The notes under the pieces are model-generated. The model did no database searches. It worked only from the letters and a program-made list of their open reading frames with translations, and was not told the origin of the DNA. Of a stretch of 64,000 nt of DNA, positions 34,820 through 43,645 are shown piece by piece. Both the position numbers and the translations under genes were made by a program. Within the stretch, counting starts at the first letter, position 1. Every line of letters starts with the position of its first letter. The stretch spans positions 248,001-312,000 of the forward strand of contig NZ_JAGKQQ010000002.1 in the NCBI RefSeq assembly GCF_017939745.1, read 5' to 3'. Source of the DNA: Gemmata palustris. GTDB taxonomy: Bacteria; Planctomycetota; Planctomycetia; Gemmatales; Gemmataceae.

Positions 34820-36073
34820 CTATTCGCCCACCTGCGCCAACCAGGGGCGGAGGTGCGTGTCGGCGAACCACCGACTGTACTTCGCGGCCCCGTCCGGGGT
34901 CAGGTGGTAGCCGTCTACGAAATCCTCTTCGGCGAAGTGGGTCGGGGCCGGGAACACCGTGACCCCGACTTCGTCTACTAGCGTTTGGGTATAGTACTCG
35001 ACGCGCCCGTGCGCGCACGGGCAGTACAACCCGCGCAACCACGGCGATTCGGGTGCCCACACGACCGCGACCGCGGTCCCCTCCGCGCGGCACCGCGCCA
35101 CCAAGTCGCGTATCGCCCGGTCCGAAACGTCGCTGATGCTCTTGCGGTTGGTCACGCGGGCCTGCGCGCGCGCGTTCTCCCGCAACAGGTCGCGCTTCGA
35201 TTCCCAGAGGTGTTCGACCGGGAACCGGACAAAGCCGAACGAATCCATCTCCTCCCACGATCGGCTCTCGAACTTCACGGACCCGGTCCGCGTGCTCGGG
35301 GCCAACTCCCCGAGGATCGCGTCCCAGCGCACGGCCCAGGGGTTGATTCGCGCAGTTCGGAGTGCGCGTCGCAGTTCCGTGCCGCCCGCGTCGTAAGGAG
35401 CGAGTCGGCGAAGGTCGGCACCCGAAAGTCCGTCGCGCCGCGGCCACGCTTGTACCTCGGCCGGCCCGCCCGTGACCGTTTCGGCCAAACCGATAAACAG
35501 CAGTACCGCGCGGGGCTTCACGCCGTCATCAAGGGCACGAGCGAGCGTCAGCCACGAAACGAGCGGGGGAGCGGCGCGGTACCCGAAGTTGTAGACGACC
35601 GGCGCGCCGGGTTCGTCGGGGAAGTTCATCGCAGCGGGAGCGACGCCCATCTGAGCGCGCGACGAGCCGAGGACCAGAACCAGTGGGCGCTCGGGGCGCT
35701 CGGCCTGCCACTTCCGTGCGTGCTTCAGCCGGTACACGTATTCCGGGTCTCGTAACTCCGGCCTCACCGTTTCTGATGCTATGGTCAGCGCGCCGGTGAG
35801 TGCCGCGAACAGTCCGAACCCGATCCCCAGCGCGATCCGGGCCGATCGACCTCGGCTCGTGCGCGCCGAGCGAGTCACGTTTCGCGGGCGAGAGGAGCGG
35901 CCTGCGGTGTTGGTTTTGACTTCCCGGTACCGGGCCGCAACGACCCGTTCCCGAGAAGCGTCACCGCTTTCGAGTGGCCGCGCGTCGTCCGACCCGTCGC
36001 GGCGCTCGCGGAACGAGACGACGCGGGACAGTTGACCCAATATCAGCGAATTCAGGCGCGGCGAACCGGGCAT
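34820..36073 (-). CDS. SGNH-hydrolase-like membrane-anchored protein, paralogue 5 of 5
   Basis: A 417-residue protein, the last gene of the MBOAT operon. It has a longer basic N-terminal tail than its sisters, one membrane helix (about 78-100) and a periplasmic domain. Family motifs: RDPEYVYRL (108-116), the nucleophile block GSSR with Ser138, VVYNFGYRAAPP, APESPWLRGLY, and the C-terminal Asp-His pair in DGYHL (Asp387, His390). The order Ser first, DxxH last is that of SGNH/GDSL esterases and acyltransferases such as DltD. Thirty bases separate it from the preceding paralogue. Probable role: transfer of an acyl group delivered by the MBOAT protein to a cell-surface acceptor; inferred from context. 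Confidence 0.82.
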   Translation of the reverse strand: MPGSPRLNSLILGQLSRVVSFRERRDGSDDARPLESGDASRERVVAARYREVKTNTAGRSSRPRNVTRSARTSRGRSARIALGIGFGLFAALTGALTIASETVRPELRDPEYVYRLKHARKWQAERPERPLVLVLGSSRAQMGVAPAAMNFPDEPGAPVVYNFGYRAAPPLVSWLTLARALDDGVKPRAVLLFIGLAETVTGGPAEVQAWPRRDGLSGADLRRLAPYDAGGTELRRALRTARINPWAVRWDAILGELAPSTRTGSVKFESRSWEEMDSFGFVRFPVEHLWESKRDLLRENARAQARVTNRKSISDVSDRAIRDLVARCRAEGTAVAVVWAPESPWLRGLYCPCAHGRVEYYTQTLVDEVGVTVFPAPTHFAEEDFVDGYHLTPDGAAKYSRWFADTHLRPWLAQVGE

Positions 36074-36103
36074 CAGCGAACCTGGCGAAGGAAGTAAGTG
36101 TGC

Positions 36104-37234
36104 CTACCGAACGGACCCGAGCCACGGCTTGAGGTGCTGCTCGGCGAGCCCGCGACTGAATCGAGCCGCCGCAGGGCGCAGGGCGTGGTGCCCGTCGGCG
36201 AAGTCCTCTTCCGCGAAATCCGTCGGCGCTTCAAATACCGGACACTTCAATTCGTCTGACAGCATTCGCGCGAACGCGGCCAGCGTCGCTCGGGACTCGG
36301 GCGAATACCAACTTCGGAAGATCGGTGACTCGGGCGCGAGGTAGAACGCGATCGGAACGTTCGCTGCGCGGCAATCGCTCACGAGGTCGCGGAACGCGCG
36401 CTCGGCGAGCGGGCGCACCTGGAGGTCGCGCGCGGCAGAGCCGTAGCTGGCAAACGCGCGCTCCCGCTTGCGCTCGCGATCGGCGGCGGAAATTGTTTGC
36501 GGGTAGGCGCTGAACCCGTGCGCGTCGGTCATGGTCCACTGGAACGCGACGCGCTCCGGCCACGGCTGGATCTCCGGCGCGAGGTGGCTGAGGATCGTCA
36601 TGTGGAACGCCTCCCACGAGTTCACCCGCGTGCCGAGCCACCGGCGCCGGAGCACAGCCGGGTCGTCGAGGTACGGCGCCAGGCGCGCCAGGTCGGCCGC
36701 GGTCAGGCGCGCGGGCTGCTCGCGGAACAGGTCGTCGACGGACCCGTCATAGGCGAGCGTCGCGGGCAGGATTTCGACCGCGACCGCGGCCGGGCGCACG
36801 CCTTCGGCGAACAGGCGCTGGAGCGCGAGTCGCAGGTGCGGCGGGCGGGCGCCGGACTGTCCGAAGTTGAACACGAGGGGCGATCCGGGCTCGTCGGGGA
36901 AACCCATCGCGGTCGGGTCGATCACGTTCTGCGTGCGCGACGTGCCGATGGCGAGCACGAGTGACCGGCCCGGGTGCGCGCGCTGTTGTGCCCGCAGGCG
37001 CACGAGGCGGTAACCGTACTCCGGGTCGCGCACCTGCGGCAGCACCGTCTCGACCGAAACGGACAGGGCCGCGTTCGCGACCAGGAGCGCAATCGCGCCC
37101 CACAAGACCGTTCGCCCCGCGCGCCGGCGGGCGCTGTAAGCAGGCGGGTACGCCGTCTGCACGAAAACGGGCTTACGCAGCTGCGGAAGGAACCGCGAGC
37201 GGGTGAGCGGCGATGCGCCGGGCGCTTGGTTCAC
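36104..37234 (-). CDS. SGNH-hydrolase-like membrane-anchored protein, paralogue 4 of 5
   Basis: A 376-residue paralogue with a membrane helix at about 42-63 and a periplasmic SGNH-like domain. Motifs: RDPEYGYRL (69-77), GTSR with Ser99, LVFNFGQSGARPP, FYLAPESPIFRSWY, and DGHHA with Asp347 and His350. The GTG start overlaps the stop of the previous gene (GTGA at 37231-37234), which means translational coupling. Sequence identity to the sister genes looks moderate outside the motifs, so these are old duplicates and not recent copies. Activity as an O-acyltransferase or esterase is predicted by the fold and the operon, not shown. Confidence 0.82.
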   Translation of the reverse strand: MNQAPGASPLTRSRFLPQLRKPVFVQTAYPPAYSARRRAGRTVLWGAIALLVANAALSVSVETVLPQVRDPEYGYRLVRLRAQQRAHPGRSLVLAIGTSRTQNVIDPTAMGFPDEPGSPLVFNFGQSGARPPHLRLALQRLFAEGVRPAAVAVEILPATLAYDGSVDDLFREQPARLTAADLARLAPYLDDPAVLRRRWLGTRVNSWEAFHMTILSHLAPEIQPWPERVAFQWTMTDAHGFSAYPQTISAADRERKRERAFASYGSAARDLQVRPLAERAFRDLVSDCRAANVPIAFYLAPESPIFRSWYSPESRATLAAFARMLSDELKCPVFEAPTDFAEEDFADGHHALRPAAARFSRGLAEQHLKPWLGSVR

Positions 37235-38364
37235 GGGTACACTCCGGGCGCGGGGAACGCGGCACTAACGGCACGGCCGAACCGCGCGGTGAACGCTCCC
37301 GCACCGCTGCGCGACAGGTGGTGACCGTCCGCGAGTTGGTCTTCCGCCACCCAGTTCCGCGCGTCAATCACGGGAACGCTCAATTCGCGCACAATACCCG
37401 CGAAGTGTTCGCGCGCGGCACGTTCCACGCCCGGCGGGTACCAACTCTGGAACTCGGGCGATTCCGGAAGGTAGAAGAAACCGACCCGCGCGCCTTGCGC
37501 GCGAGCGAACGCAACGGCCGCGCGCAGTGCGCGATCCGAGTCCGGGTGAATCGCGTGCCCGGCGAACTGGCGCTGATAGTCCGGGCGGTAGTGATCGAGG
37601 AACACGCGCCGAGTCGCCGCGTCGTCGGACCGCACGTCCATCCCGGGCAACCAGCCCCAGCGGTCCAGTTCCCTCCAGGGGACGTTGGCGTGCTGGTTCA
37701 TCGCGAGGTACTTGGGCGACGCCAGCGCCAGCCAGCGCTCGCGGTTCGCGAAGATCGGGTTCGCGCGTGCCGTCACCATCGATCGCTCGACGCGCTCGGG
37801 ATCGGAGAAGTAGTCGCGAACAACGGGTGCGTCATCGAACCGCAATCTCTGACCGACGCGGTGTTGCTCCGCGAACGCCCCGTCCTGGCGGAGCACCGGG
37901 GGCCAGTATTCGAGTAACACGACCGCGGGGCGGACCCCGTCGGCATACGCGCGCCGCAGCGCGATGAGTTGCTGAATCGGCCCCGCACCGACCGTCCCGA
38001 AGTTGAACAGGAGCGGGTCACCCGGCGTTCCGGGACGCACGGCTTCCCACGCGGCCGGCTTCACACCCATGCACGTTCGCGACGACCCGAGAACCAGTAC
38101 CAGTGGCCGGTTCGGGTTCTCGGCGACACGCGCACGTAGGCGCGCGACACGCATCCCGTATTCCGGATCTCGCAGGTTCGGCCAGGGTGCGTCAAGCGCA
38201 ACAAGTGCGGCAACATTCAGGAGCAGGGCGGCCGCGCCGACCCACCCCAGCACGATCCGCGGGCGCGCGGGCCGGCGCGGGTTGCGTTCGGGCGTTTGCA
38301 GGAGCGCGACGAGGCGCAACCGCATGTTGAGGCGCGTGCGCGGCGCAGTGCGGGTTGCGATCAC
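37231..38364 (-). CDS. SGNH-hydrolase-like membrane-anchored protein, paralogue 3 of 5
   Basis: A 377-residue paralogue. The GTG at 38364 is taken as start since it overlaps the upstream stop as GTGA, the same arrangement as the next junction; the open frame extends further but into the neighbouring gene. One membrane helix (about 37-58), then RDPEYGMRV (65-73), GSSR with Ser95, LLFNFGTVGAGP, FYLPESPEFQSWYPP and DGHHL with Asp346 and His349. Like its sisters it probably acts in the periplasm as the acceptor-specific partner of the MBOAT protein. An alternative internal ATG at 38325 would still keep the membrane helix. Confidence 0.8.
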   Translation of the reverse strand: MIATRTAPRTRLNMRLRLVALLQTPERNPRRPARPRIVLGWVGAAALLLNVAALVALDAPWPNLRDPEYGMRVARLRARVAENPNRPLVLVLGSSRTCMGVKPAAWEAVRPGTPGDPLLFNFGTVGAGPIQQLIALRRAYADGVRPAVVLLEYWPPVLRQDGAFAEQHRVGQRLRFDDAPVVRDYFSDPERVERSMVTARANPIFANRERWLALASPKYLAMNQHANVPWRELDRWGWLPGMDVRSDDAATRRVFLDHYRPDYQRQFAGHAIHPDSDRALRAAVAFARAQGARVGFFYLPESPEFQSWYPPGVERAAREHFAGIVRELSVPVIDARNWVAEDQLADGHHLSRSGAGAFTARFGRAVSAAFPAPGVYP

Positions 38365-39509
38365 GGCGCGCCTCCCGTCACGCAGGCGCGGAGCCAGGGG
38401 CCGAGCGATTCGCGCCCGAGGCGCGCGGTGAACACATCGGCGCCGGCGCCACTCAGGTGGTGTCCGTCCCCGAGGAACTCGTCCGCGAGCCACTCGCGCG
38501 CGTCGAAGAACGGCGCGCGGAACTCACTTGCGAGTTCGGACACGAGCGGCACAATCTGCGAGCGCCCCGGTTCCGGGAACCAACTGCGGAACTCGGTCGA
38601 TTCGGGTGTGATGAGTAGCGCCGCATGGATGCCCGCGGCGCGGCAGGTTTCGAGCGCGTCGCGCACCCCCTTCACCCCGCTACCACCCGGGCGGTAGTCG
38701 GCCCAGCAATCGGAATACTGTTTGCGGGTCAGTTCGCGCAGGCGCGAGCGTTGAGCCTCGGACAATTCGGGAACGCGCACAAAACCGTGCCGGTCGGTCG
38801 CGTGCTCCGCGAGGCGGAACTGGAGGGCCGAAAACACGGGCGCGTAGCGGTCGAGCAACTGAACGCGGTACTCGTGCCACGGCGCGATCCACCCGCGCGG
38901 GCCGTGGGCCGATGGCGCGGGTATCGGGAGCCCAAGTTGGCTCACGAGTGCGAGTTCGTCCGGGCGCAGCCGGACGGGGTGGAGCCACCGCGCTTCCGGG
39001 GGCGGTGACGTTTGTTCGGCCAGAAACGCCGGGTGAACTTCGATCACCGCCGCATTCGGCTTCACTCCCGCTTTCAGCAACCGGCGCAAGTAGACCGCGG
39101 TGGTGACCGGGCCGGCGCCGGCGTGGGCGAAATTGAACGCCTCAACGGGTGTGCCGAGGTCGCGCGACAGAGCCGAGCCGATGGCCCCGGCATCGATCGC
39201 GTCGAACGTGCGCGAACTGCCGAGGAACAGGAGCGTCGTCTGACCGTCGTTCCCGCCCGCAAAGCCAGGGTGGGCGCGGAGAAGGGTAAGTTTGTTACTG
39301 TATTGTGGGTCGCTGAGCGGCACGCAATTAGTATGTGCGACCCACCCGGTAACGATTTGAGCCGCCAACGCGACCGTGAACCCGAGCGCGACCGCGAGGG
39401 CCGCTCCGCGAGCTTTCCGTCCGTGAGCGGGACGCGAGCGCTGCGAAATCGCGCCCGCGCCCGTTCGCGTCCGGTGCGGGAGCCAACTCGTTGGCACGGT
39501 GACGGCCAC
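38361..39509 (-). CDS. SGNH-hydrolase-like membrane-anchored protein, paralogue 2 of 5
   Basis: A 382-residue paralogue starting at a GTG that overlaps the upstream TAG stop (TAGTG, 39507-39511). Membrane helix at about 37-58. Motifs: SDPQYSNKL (66-74), GSSR with Ser99, AFNFAHAGAGP, ITPESTEFRSWFPE, and DGHHL with Asp348 and His351. The spacing from the Ser block to DxxH (249 residues) is nearly the same in all five paralogues (248-251). It is among the more diverged members in the DPxY region. Confidence 0.8.
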   Translation of the reverse strand: MAVTVPTSWLPHRTRTGAGAISQRSRPAHGRKARGAALAVALGFTVALAAQIVTGWVAHTNCVPLSDPQYSNKLTLLRAHPGFAGGNDGQTTLLFLGSSRTFDAIDAGAIGSALSRDLGTPVEAFNFAHAGAGPVTTAVYLRRLLKAGVKPNAAVIEVHPAFLAEQTSPPPEARWLHPVRLRPDELALVSQLGLPIPAPSAHGPRGWIAPWHEYRVQLLDRYAPVFSALQFRLAEHATDRHGFVRVPELSEAQRSRLRELTRKQYSDCWADYRPGGSGVKGVRDALETCRAAGIHAALLITPESTEFRSWFPEPGRSQIVPLVSELASEFRAPFFDAREWLADEFLGDGHHLSGAGADVFTARLGRESLGPWLRACVTGGAP

Positions 39510-40657
39510 TAGCGCGCCTCCCGCAAACTTCGCGCGCGAAGGAAGGGCAGGATTACGTCCCCCGCGAGTCGGTCAGTGAAAGTCGTGGCGCCGGTACGCA
39601 GCAGGTGGTGGTTGTCGAGAAACACGTCGTCACCGATCCAGGTTCGTGCATCGGTGATCGGGCACCCGAACTCGGCAGTCAATTCAGTGAAGAAGCGTGA
39701 CAGTTTCAGTTCCGTAGACGCTGGATAGAGAGCACGGAACGTGGTGGCTTCTGGGAGGACCGTCAGTGCAACGGGAATGTGCTCGTCACGACACAGCGCC
39801 AGCAAGTCGCGCAGGGCCGCAACGGACGGACCGGCGGGGAGGTCGTGTCGGAGGAGGTCGCGGTACTCGGCGGTCGCGCCCGCGATTCCCCGCTCGCGCT
39901 GCTCGTCGCTGACGGTCTCCAAATCGGAAGCGTTCCAGCCGTTCGGGTCCGGGGTGCGGCCCCAGTCGTACCGGAGCTGCCACGGGATCGCGCTGGGGAA
40001 GATCCGACCAACTAGCTTGAACCGGTGTTCGTAAAGGGGCGAGAGGGTCGCGTCGCGCCACTGACCGAGGAGGCGATCGACCGGCATCGCGTACCGGCCG
40101 ACGAATTCGATCTCGCTGCGCGTGAGCAGATCGCCTTTTAACATGCGCCCTTCAAACGGGCCGTCGGGCAGGTTCGCGAGTAGCGGCGGGAGCACTTCCA
40201 GAATGAGCAGATCCGGCCGGTGCCCGTCGGCCAACAACCGCTTGAGGTAGATCAGGTGCGTGATCGGTCCCGCGCCGGGAACGCCGAAGTTGAACACCAC
40301 CGCCGGCGTGCCGGCTTCGGTCGCGGCTGCTTGCACCCGGCCCGCAACGAAACCGTAGCCGGTGCGCGAGGTGCCGAGCAGGATCACGCGCGGCGTTTTG
40401 GGCGGCGCAGTGCGTTCGAGGCGCTGGAGCCGGCGCACCTTGTCGCCGTACACCGGGTCAGCGACCAAGTGCGTGACGGCAGACGTGCCCGACAGCGTCG
40501 CCTGGATCGCGACGAACACCAAAAAACCCGCGGCGACCGCAACGAGGGCACGGCGCCGCGCTGGTCCGCGCGCCGGGGCCATCCGGGGCCGCTTCGCGAG
40601 AAGTGGTTTGAGCCAACCGAAGGTGAGCGTATTCAACTTCACGTCGCGAGCCGCCAT
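39509..40657 (-). CDS. SGNH-hydrolase-like membrane-anchored protein, paralogue 1 of 5
   Basis: A 382-residue paralogue and the first after the MBOAT gene, 80 bases downstream of it. The ATG at 40657 (MAARDVKLNT) is preferred; residues upstream in the same frame look non-coding, and an alternative ATG at 40582 would leave a shorter cytoplasmic tail. Membrane helix at about 37-55. Motifs: ADPVYGDKV (66-74), GTSR with Ser97, VVFNFGVPGAGP, VLPEATTFRALY, and DNHHL with Asp348 and His351, where Asn replaces the Gly found in the others. Predicted periplasmic O-acyl transfer or esterase function. Confidence 0.8.
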   Translation of the reverse strand: MAARDVKLNTLTFGWLKPLLAKRPRMAPARGPARRRALVAVAAGFLVFVAIQATLSGTSAVTHLVADPVYGDKVRRLQRLERTAPPKTPRVILLGTSRTGYGFVAGRVQAAATEAGTPAVVFNFGVPGAGPITHLIYLKRLLADGHRPDLLILEVLPPLLANLPDGPFEGRMLKGDLLTRSEIEFVGRYAMPVDRLLGQWRDATLSPLYEHRFKLVGRIFPSAIPWQLRYDWGRTPDPNGWNASDLETVSDEQRERGIAGATAEYRDLLRHDLPAGPSVAALRDLLALCRDEHIPVALTVLPEATTFRALYPASTELKLSRFFTELTAEFGCPITDARTWIGDDVFLDNHHLLRTGATTFTDRLAGDVILPFLRARSLREAR

Positions 40658-40737
40658 CCGGTACAGCGCGGGTAAACGTGCCTGTTCGGTGAGGCGGGCT
40701 CGTGTAGCCCGCCGCCACCGAAGTGGATACCCGAAAT

Positions 40738-42276
40738 TCAGAACTGGAAGTAGATGAATGTGGTGCCGTTGTCGGGCGCCAGCACGAGTGCGGCACAGAG
40801 GCACACCGCGTAGCCCACACCTAGTACCGGGGCCGGCAGGCGCGGGTAGATCTTCGCCCACGCGCCCGACCGCACGAGCCACTGGCACGCGAACAGGAAC
40901 ACGACCGTATACCACAGGCTGCGGTTGTTCATGTCCAATTTCAGCCCGCGCTGGATGTGGAACAGTTTCTCGAAGATCGCGAGCGCTTTACTCAACTCGG
41001 GCTGGAACAGCACCCAACACAGGCCCACGCACAGGAACGTGAAGAAGATCCGCAGTCCCGTGCCGAACGCGGTCTCCAGGAAAGCCGTGAGCCGCGGTTT
41101 GTTCGCGCAGAAGTCTTTAAACTGTTTGTGCCCAACCAGCATTGCGCCGTGGGCGAACCCCCACAGAATGTACCCCCACGCCGCGCCGTGCCACAACCCG
41201 CCCACGGTCATCGTGATGAGCAAGTTGCGGTAGTTCAGCCAGCGCGACCCGCGGCTCCCGCCGAGCGGGATGAACACGTAGTCGCGCAACCACGTCGAGA
41301 GCGAGATGTGCCACCGGCGCCAGAAATCGGACACGTTGGTGGCCAGGTACGGCATGTTGAAGTTGTTGATGAGCTTGTAGCCGAGCAGGTGCGCGGCGCC
41401 GACGGCCATGTCGGAGTAGCCGGAGAAATCGCAGTAGATGCGGATGGCGTAGGCCAACACCGCGAACCACACCGCGACCGAGTTGTACGCTTCCGGGTCT
41501 TTGAACACCGGGTCGCAGAACATCGCCATTCGGTCCGCGATCGCCATTTTCTTGAACGCGCCGACCAGGAAAAGCTGAACCCCGACCTGCACGCGGACCC
41601 AGTTCCACCGCTTCGGGCGCCGGGTCTGTGTGAGGAAGTCGCCGGCCCGGACGATCGGCCCCGCAACCAAGTGCGGGAAGAACAGGATGAACAGCAGGAA
41701 CCGCGGCAGGCTCTTTTCCGGCGCGATCTTCCGCTTGTACACGTCGACCGCGTAGCTGATCGCTTCAAACGTGTAGAACGAGATCCCGAACGGGATGAAG
41801 ATCGCGACCGGATTCAGCTTCTCGTAGCCCGGCTCCATGCCGAGGTTTCGCATCCCGTCGAACAGTTCGTTCAGGAAGAACCCGCGGTACTTGAAGTAAC
41901 ACAGGATGCCGAGGTTCATCCCGATGCTGGTGTACAGAATCAACTTGCGGAACCGCGGTCGCTCGGACGAACCCATGATCCGGCCGAACAGGTAGTCCGC
42001 GAACGTCGTCCCGGTGACCAGGAACGCGAGTTCGTAGCTCCACGCGGCATAGAAGTGGAAGCTCGCGACCACGAGCACCCAGACCCGCGTCATTGCGTAG
42101 CGCCGCGGGATGCTCCAGTACACGAGCAGCACGAGCGCGAAGAACGCGAGGAACGCCTGCGTGTGGAAGAACGGGGCCGGCAGCAGGTCGTGGAGCCAAC
42201 GAAAGTACGCGAACCCGGATTGGTACACCGGTTCCACGGTTGGTGGTGTGTTCGATGCGAGCAGCGACAGAGACAT
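40738..42276 (-). CDS. MBOAT-family membrane O-acyltransferase (AlgI-like)
   Basis: A 512-residue polytopic membrane protein, about the length of AlgI. The core motifs are FGISFYTFEAISYAVDVYK (about 164-181), FFPHLVAGPIVRAGDFL (199-215), YCDFSGYSDMAVG (281-293), FWRRWHISLSTWLRDYVFIP with His323, and GGLWHGAAWGYILWG with the invariant His363. AlgI-type proteins move an acetyl group across the inner membrane for addition to exopolysaccharides such as alginate, with SGNH partners completing the transfer. The ATG at 42276 (MSLSLLASNT) is used; another ATG at 42300 adds eight residues. It heads an operon with five SGNH-like genes, strong contextual support for a surface O-acylation role. Confidence 0.93.
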   Translation of the reverse strand: MSLSLLASNTPPTVEPVYQSGFAYFRWLHDLLPAPFFHTQAFLAFFALVLLVYWSIPRRYAMTRVWVLVVASFHFYAAWSYELAFLVTGTTFADYLFGRIMGSSERPRFRKLILYTSIGMNLGILCYFKYRGFFLNELFDGMRNLGMEPGYEKLNPVAIFIPFGISFYTFEAISYAVDVYKRKIAPEKSLPRFLLFILFFPHLVAGPIVRAGDFLTQTRRPKRWNWVRVQVGVQLFLVGAFKKMAIADRMAMFCDPVFKDPEAYNSVAVWFAVLAYAIRIYCDFSGYSDMAVGAAHLLGYKLINNFNMPYLATNVSDFWRRWHISLSTWLRDYVFIPLGGSRGSRWLNYRNLLITMTVGGLWHGAAWGYILWGFAHGAMLVGHKQFKDFCANKPRLTAFLETAFGTGLRIFFTFLCVGLCWVLFQPELSKALAIFEKLFHIQRGLKLDMNNRSLWYTVVFLFACQWLVRSGAWAKIYPRLPAPVLGVGYAVCLCAALVLAPDNGTTFIYFQF

Positions 42277-42515
42277 TACCAACCGTCCTTGGTTGCGCAT
42301 TGACGCGGACGGGGAACTCGCTCGAACCCGCCGCGGGCGAGGACTATAGCGGGATTATGAGAAGTGGGTCAATGCCGGGTCTTGGGGAAAGACCCGCTCC
42401 GCAGTTTCTTCCCTAAGACATACAGGGGAACGGGATTAATTGCGGTACACAGCCACCGGCTTCCGTTTCGCCCAGCAAACAACGGGCGAGCGAAACGAGC
42501 GCGAAGGGGTTTTCG

Positions 42516-43589
42516 ATGTCCGAACAGTGGGATTACAAGAAGGCCGGGCTGGATCTCGACAAGTACGAGCAGACCATTTCCGGCATTCAAGCGCACATCG
42601 GGCGCGCGCAGCGCCCGGGCGTGATCCCGCCGCCGTTCCCGCCACGCAAGGGCGGAAAGGGTGTGGGCGGGTTCGCGAGCCTCTTCGACCTCTCGGCCGC
42701 GGGCAAGTACACGAACCCGGTGCTGATTACATGTACCGATGGCGTCGGTAGTAAGCTCAAAGTCGCGTGCATGGTGGGGAAGTTCGACACCGTGGGCATC
42801 GACTTGGTCGCAATGTCGGTGAACGACCTCATCTGCACCGGCGGTGAGCCGCTCACGTTCCTCGACTATTTGGCCATGCCGAAGGACGATCCCGACCTCA
42901 CCTCGCTACTCGTGAAGGGAATTGCGGACGGGTGCCTCGAATCGGGGTGCGCGCTCGTCGGCGGTGAAACCGCGATCCTGCCGGACTTTTACCAACCGGG
43001 CGATTTCGACCTCGCCGGGTTCGCCGCGGGCGTGGTCGAGCGCGACAAGATCATTGACGGCCGGGCGATTCGTGCCGGGGACGCCGTAATCGGCCTCGCA
43101 TCAAGCGGCATCCACTCGAACGGCTACAGTCTCGTGCGCAAGGTCGTGTTCGAGGCCGCGGGTCTGAAAGTGACTGACCGCGTGCCGGAATTGGGTAAGA
43201 CCGTGGGTGAAGAACTGCTCACCCCCACGCGCCTCTACGTGAAACCCATCCGCCGGTTGCTCGACGCGCACGCGAACATGATTCACGGTCTGGCGAACAT
43301 CACGGGCGGTGGGTTGCCGGACAACGTCGGCCGCATTCTTCCGCCGGATAAGCACGTGCATGTGAACCGCAGTTCGTGGCCCGCGGCGCCCGTATTCACA
43401 TGGCTCCAGAAGTGCGGCAACGTTGCCGACGCTGAGATGTTCCGCGTGTTCAACATGGGCATCGGCTTCGTCGTGATTGCGGACCCGAACGCGGCCGACG
43501 GCATCGTGAAGCAGTTGGCGACGGACGGCATCTCCGCGTGGAAGATCGGCGACGTGCGGGACGGCGCGGTGGGCGTGGAGATCACGTAG
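42516..43589 (+). CDS. purM: Phosphoribosylformylglycinamidine cyclo-ligase
   Basis: A 357-residue purine-biosynthesis enzyme converting FGAM and ATP to AIR. Conserved stretches are MSEQWDYKKAGLDLDKYEQT at the start, TCTDGVGSKLKVA, GIDLVAMSVNDLICTGGEPL, CALVGGETAILPDFY, SSGIHSNGYSLVRKV, NITGGGLPDNVGRILP and FNMGIGFVVI, all in the right order. Between RPGVI and VGGFASLFDL, where E. coli and Bacillus have only a few residues, there is an insertion of about 12 residues (38-49, PPPFPPRKGGKG) whose DNA resembles the CCGCCCGCAAGGGCGG repeats seen elsewhere. The gene stands alone. Confidence 0.96.
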   Translation: MSEQWDYKKAGLDLDKYEQTISGIQAHIGRAQRPGVIPPPFPPRKGGKGVGGFASLFDLSAAGKYTNPVLITCTDGVGSKLKVACMVGKFDTVGIDLVAMSVNDLICTGGEPLTFLDYLAMPKDDPDLTSLLVKGIADGCLESGCALVGGETAILPDFYQPGDFDLAGFAAGVVERDKIIDGRAIRAGDAVIGLASSGIHSNGYSLVRKVVFEAAGLKVTDRVPELGKTVGEELLTPTRLYVKPIRRLLDAHANMIHGLANITGGGLPDNVGRILPPDKHVHVNRSSWPAAPVFTWLQKCGNVADAEMFRVFNMGIGFVVIADPNAADGIVKQLATDGISAWKIGDVRDGAVGVEIT

Positions 43590-43645
43590 GCGAACCACTC
43601 CGCGGCACGCAATGTCCCTCCACAATTCCCGTGGAGGTTCCCCTC

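Noticed and set aside
40957..42303. A 448-residue plus-strand open frame
   Set aside because: Antisense to the MBOAT gene; composition dominated by Arg, Glu, His and Val without any motif.
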